Of a DNA stretch of 29,345 bases, positions 27,540 through 29,345 are shown piece after piece. Under the pieces are notes generated by a model. That model was not told the origin of the DNA. It searched no databases and worked only from the letters and a program-made list of their open reading frames with translations. This DNA comes from a virus. The position numbers and the translations under genes were made by a program. Position 1 is the first letter of the stretch, and every line of letters starts with the position of its first letter. The stretch lies in the IMG/VR virus record IMGVR_UViG_3300044535_003454, positions 1-29,345 of that record; one strand, given 5' to 3'.

Positions 27540-28124
27540 TCAATTTTTATTTATTTGACTGTAGTAGTCTGCCGAGCCAAAAATACTAATTTCAGGCTTT
27601 GGATAAGTTTCCCAAGTATCTGGTGAAGCTTTAGTATAGAATCCCACAATAGTAGACCTGCTACCCGAAATAACAGGGCTGACTTCATGCCAGTAGCCTT
27701 TAGATGGGAAAAACAAAAGATCTCCAGCCTTAGGCTTTAAAGCAATATCAAGTTCTGGAAACATTATTTTTCCACCAGAATAATTATCATTTAAGTATAT
27801 TACTGAACTGAACTGTGTAAAGCTTGCCCCATAAGTATCATCGTGAATTTCAAGACCTTCTCCATTTTTCCAAGTTCCAAGATGACTTGTTAGACAATAA
27901 AGCTCTTCTTTTACATTAAATTTTTCTTTAATTATCTCAGAAGTCTTGTAAGCATATTTTGTAACAAGTGCAGACACTTCAAGTATTGTATTTGAAACAA
28001 TTTCTGTTGCTGGATTTTCTTCCCAAACAGTTTTTGGCTTAGACTCTAAAATTTTTAGTGCTTCATCAATTTCATTTTTATTTAAAAAATTTTTTACAAC
28101 AATGACGTTTTCTTTTTTTGCCAT
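27540..28124 (-). CDS. 2OG-Fe(II) oxygenase, prolyl-4-hydroxylase-like
   Basis: A 194-residue paralogue of the protein at 26568. H94-D-D96 (EIHDDTY), H146 (YWHEVSP) and R156 (GSRSTIV) are intact and at identical positions. KPKAGDLLFFPSKG and VIYLNDNYSGGKIMFPE are shared almost word for word, so duplication is the likely origin, with tRNA-Asn and a small gene now between the copies. AGGAA is the only ribosome-binding hint. It follows the Ntn hydrolase gene by 14 nt. Confidence 0.87.
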   Translation of the reverse strand: MAKKENVIVVKNFLNKNEIDEALKILESKPKTVWEENPATEIVSNTILEVSALVTKYAYKTSEIIKEKFNVKEELYCLTSHLGTWKNGEGLEIHDDTYGASFTQFSSVIYLNDNYSGGKIMFPELDIALKPKAGDLLFFPSKGYWHEVSPVISGSRSTIVGFYTKASPDTWETYPKPEISIFGSADYYSQINKN

Positions 28125-28138
28125 AATAAAAATATTTC

Positions 28139-28666
28139 CTAGGTGCTTAGAATGTCAACTGTACCTGAGCAAGTTGGAGAAAACTTTATAGCTGCCTTGA
28201 CTGCTCCCTCTACAATTTTTTCAGGGTTGTCAAAAGACGCAACCCCATATAAATAACCTAAAGCAAAATGGAAACCAGATCCTATAGAAAGGTATCCCAA
28301 AGAGTAATCATTTAAAGACATGTCAGAAGAGCTGTGCTCATAGAGTCTGTCTTTAATTCCAATAACCATTTCTAGCTCTGAATCTTTTGCCGTATCTATC
28401 CACCATTCGTCATAGAACTCTCTTAAATATTTTAAAAATGTGGTGTGCATAAAAACATCTAGATCTTCATCATCATGTGGTTTTGGTGGATTAAACGTGT
28501 AGGCTAATCTCTGCCCCTCCATAGTTCCAGCAAAGCCAATTACATATGGGCCAAAGCGATGGACTTTTGGTTTTGTTAAATGCATGATGCTATCGTCAGT
28601 AGAAGCTCCACGCTCCCCAGCAATATATACTTTATTATTAGCCTTTAGGCCAACTATGCATGTCAT
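28139..28666 (-). CDS. Ntn-hydrolase, HslV/proteasome-beta-like
   Basis: A 175-residue protein beginning M-TCIVGLKANNKVYIAGERG, parallel to HslV (T-TIVSV...VVIAGDGQ). After Met removal Thr1 would be the nucleophile. Lys33 (TKPKV) falls at the same number as in HslV; the usual Asp17 is Glu. VIGFAGTMEGQRLAY corresponds to HslV's GFAG helix. No ATPase partner is in the window. It might use a host ATPase or act on small peptides or amides. It is driven by the strongest-looking promoter here, with AGGGG before the ATG. Confidence 0.8.
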   Translation of the reverse strand: MTCIVGLKANNKVYIAGERGASTDDSIMHLTKPKVHRFGPYVIGFAGTMEGQRLAYTFNPPKPHDDEDLDVFMHTTFLKYLREFYDEWWIDTAKDSELEMVIGIKDRLYEHSSSDMSLNDYSLGYLSIGSGFHFALGYLYGVASFDNPEKIVEGAVKAAIKFSPTCSGTVDILST

Positions 28667-28698
28667 GACAAAACCCCTCGTAGATGATTTACTGTATC

Positions 28699-28727
28699 AG
28701 TATACACCATCCAGAGGGGGCTGTCAA
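28699..28727 (-). promoter_or_regulatory. Near-consensus sigma-70-type promoter of the Ntn-hydrolase gene
   Basis: The minus strand reads TTGACA (28727-28722), a 17-bp spacer and TATACT (28704-28699). This is the only perfect -35 I found in the window. Transcription would start near 28692, giving a leader of about 26 nt with AGGGG before the ATG at 28666. Confidence 0.8.
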
Positions 28728-28741
28728 CTAGGGTTTAAAGC

Positions 28742-29017
28742 CTATTTTTTACCTGATTTTTTGTCAACTGTAGCAAAAGCATCGTTGATTTCATCCATGG
28801 TTAGCTTGCCATCATCTAGGTAGGCACGTGCTAGCTTTTCAACTACCGCTGCCACTCCTAGGATTCCAGCCATCATTACAGCAGAGATTAGGTCTACGCC
28901 TACAACTGCACCTGCACCTAGGACGGTAAGTCCAGATGCTGCAAATACTGCTACAATCCTAAAGACGATGTTCTTAACTGTGGCCCAGCCACCAGTTACT
29001 CCATATTCTTCTTCCAT
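28742..29017 (-). CDS. Putative holin with an EF-hand-like tail
   Basis: A 91-residue protein with a hydrophobic region from about 14 to 64: IVFRIVAVFAASGLTVLGAGAVVGVDLISAVMMAGILGVAAVV, room for two helices. A helix EKLARAYL follows, then DDGKLTMDEINDAF, a calcium-loop-like DxxG...E motif. Size, two helices and charged ends are like r1t-type holins of actinophages. It would let the M23 enzymes reach the wall. AGGAA is upstream of the ATG. Confidence 0.65.
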   Translation of the reverse strand: MEEEYGVTGGWATVKNIVFRIVAVFAASGLTVLGAGAVVGVDLISAVMMAGILGVAAVVEKLARAYLDDGKLTMDEINDAFATVDKKSGKK

Positions 29018-29035
29018 TTTTGGGTTTCCTATCTA

Positions 29036-29221
29036 CTATTTATCTTCTTTTTCATAACGAAAAATCGGAAATGTTACAACCCATACTAATAAAGTAATTA
29101 GTATGAGGTTTCCTGTTAGCTCTTTAGCAGAACCTTCCAGGACAAGCCAAGCCACGACCATGCCAAGCAATGTCCATGCCTGATCTATGACGTCCTTAAC
29201 TAATGCTGTTAAAAATTTCAT
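29036..29221 (-). CDS. Small two-helix membrane protein
   Basis: A 61-residue protein: helix at about 14-29 (AWTLLGMVVAWLVLEG), helix at about 38-53 (LILITLLVWVVTFPIF) and a charged RYEKEDK tail. It may be a second holin or antiholin beside the holin-like gene 18 nt downstream. GGAG lies 6 nt before the ATG, and it follows the upstream stop by 1 nt. Confidence 0.6.
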   Translation of the reverse strand: MKFLTALVKDVIDQAWTLLGMVVAWLVLEGSAKELTGNLILITLLVWVVTFPIFRYEKEDK

Positions 29222-29222
29222 C

Positions 29223-29345
29223 TTATGCTCCGTTCCTTATGTTTACTGTTGTTGCTATACCACTTATAGAAATTGCTGATAGTGCAGCTTGCACTGCAAC
29301 AATTGCTGTAACTACTACCTTTTCTGAATCTTCTCTAACTTGTGG
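29223..29345 (-). CDS. C-terminal part of an unidentified protein, cut by the window edge
   Basis: An open frame enters from the right edge and ends in TAA (29225-29223). The last 40 residues include QVREDSEKVVVTAIVAVQAA then LSAISISGIATTVNIRNGA. The alternating Ala/Val/Ser composition suggests a helix followed by beta structure. Its position just before two small membrane genes and the GGAG-ATG spacing suggest it is the first visible gene of a lysis or late operon. Its family cannot be read from this piece. Confidence 0.5.
   Translation of the reverse strand, partial: PQVREDSEKVVVTAIVAVQAALSAISISGIATTVNIRNGA

Noticed and set aside
1-29345. CRISPR array, insertion sequence, integrase or attachment site.
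   Set aside because: I found no regularly spaced direct repeats, transposase or recombinase motifs, and no duplicated tRNA end that would mark an att site.

Overview
The window is a gene-dense, visibly AT-rich stretch of a tailed double-stranded DNA phage genome (or a closely related prophage or uncultured viral contig). Phage signs are two M23-type cell-wall peptidases, several holin-like small membrane proteins, a collagen-like virion protein, four scattered tRNA genes, very short intergenic gaps and many 4-nt start/stop overlaps. The host is most likely an actinobacterium: there is a WhiB-type iron-sulfur regulator (12017-12298), a DUF7455-like Cys/His protein of a kind common in actinobacteria (13316-13558), and many genes that appear to be transcribed without a leader. 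The low GC points to a small-genome aquatic actinobacterium, for example an Actinomarinales-like marine host. That host call is inference.

Layout. 1-1738: end of a possibly decayed HNH-like gene, a PD-(D/E)XK nuclease and a virion-type protein. 1745-2945: a symmetric divergent promoter, a 2-oxoglutarate (2OG) oxygenase, a small heat-shock protein with a candidate ROSE-like RNA thermometer, and the start of a three-gene glycosyltransferase operon. 2945-10278: a sugar and surface-modification region with a membrane protein, GT2- and GT4-like transferases, a Stealth-like protein, a JmjC-type cupin, a small GDPD-like protein, a cupin, two GT61-like proteins and a sugar nucleotidyltransferase. 10331-13742: small membrane proteins, a HAD phosphatase, WhiB and zinc-ribbon proteins. 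13779-15286: two M23 peptidases with their own promoters and a terminator between them. 15323-21438: a minus-strand block with two GT60-like glycosyltransferases (one fused to an SGNH hydrolase) around two prolyl-hydroxylase-like oxygenases, then two paralogues of unknown function and another unknown. 21453-22865: tRNA-Thr, tRNA-Met, a DUF2061 protein, an APS-kinase-like/nucleotidyltransferase fusion and tRNA-Asp. 22906-26575: a third GT61-like gene, a collagen-like virion protein, a small virion-like protein, a carbamoyltransferase and an overlooked 26-codon basic ORF. 26568-29345: two more 2OG oxygenases, tRNA-Asn, a HslV/proteasome-beta-like Ntn hydrolase, a holin-like protein and small membrane proteins.

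How the genes may work together. The window holds five prolyl-4-hydroxylase-like 2OG oxygenases plus one JmjC-type oxygenase, nine or so glycosyltransferase-like proteins, a sugar nucleotidyltransferase, a carbamoyltransferase, an APS-kinase-like protein and an SGNH hydrolase. The most provocative part is the order GT60-like, 2OG oxygenase, 2OG oxygenase, GT60-SGNH. In Dictyostelium a prolyl hydroxylase followed by a GT60 enzyme builds a hydroxyproline-linked glycan on Skp1. Together with a Gly-X-Y repeat protein in the same window, this suggests a phage system that hydroxylates and then glycosylates virion or host surface proteins. Two regulatory features also stand out: recurring extended -10 promoters placed 6 nt before the start codon, and the ROSE-like SD-masking hairpin in front of hsp20.
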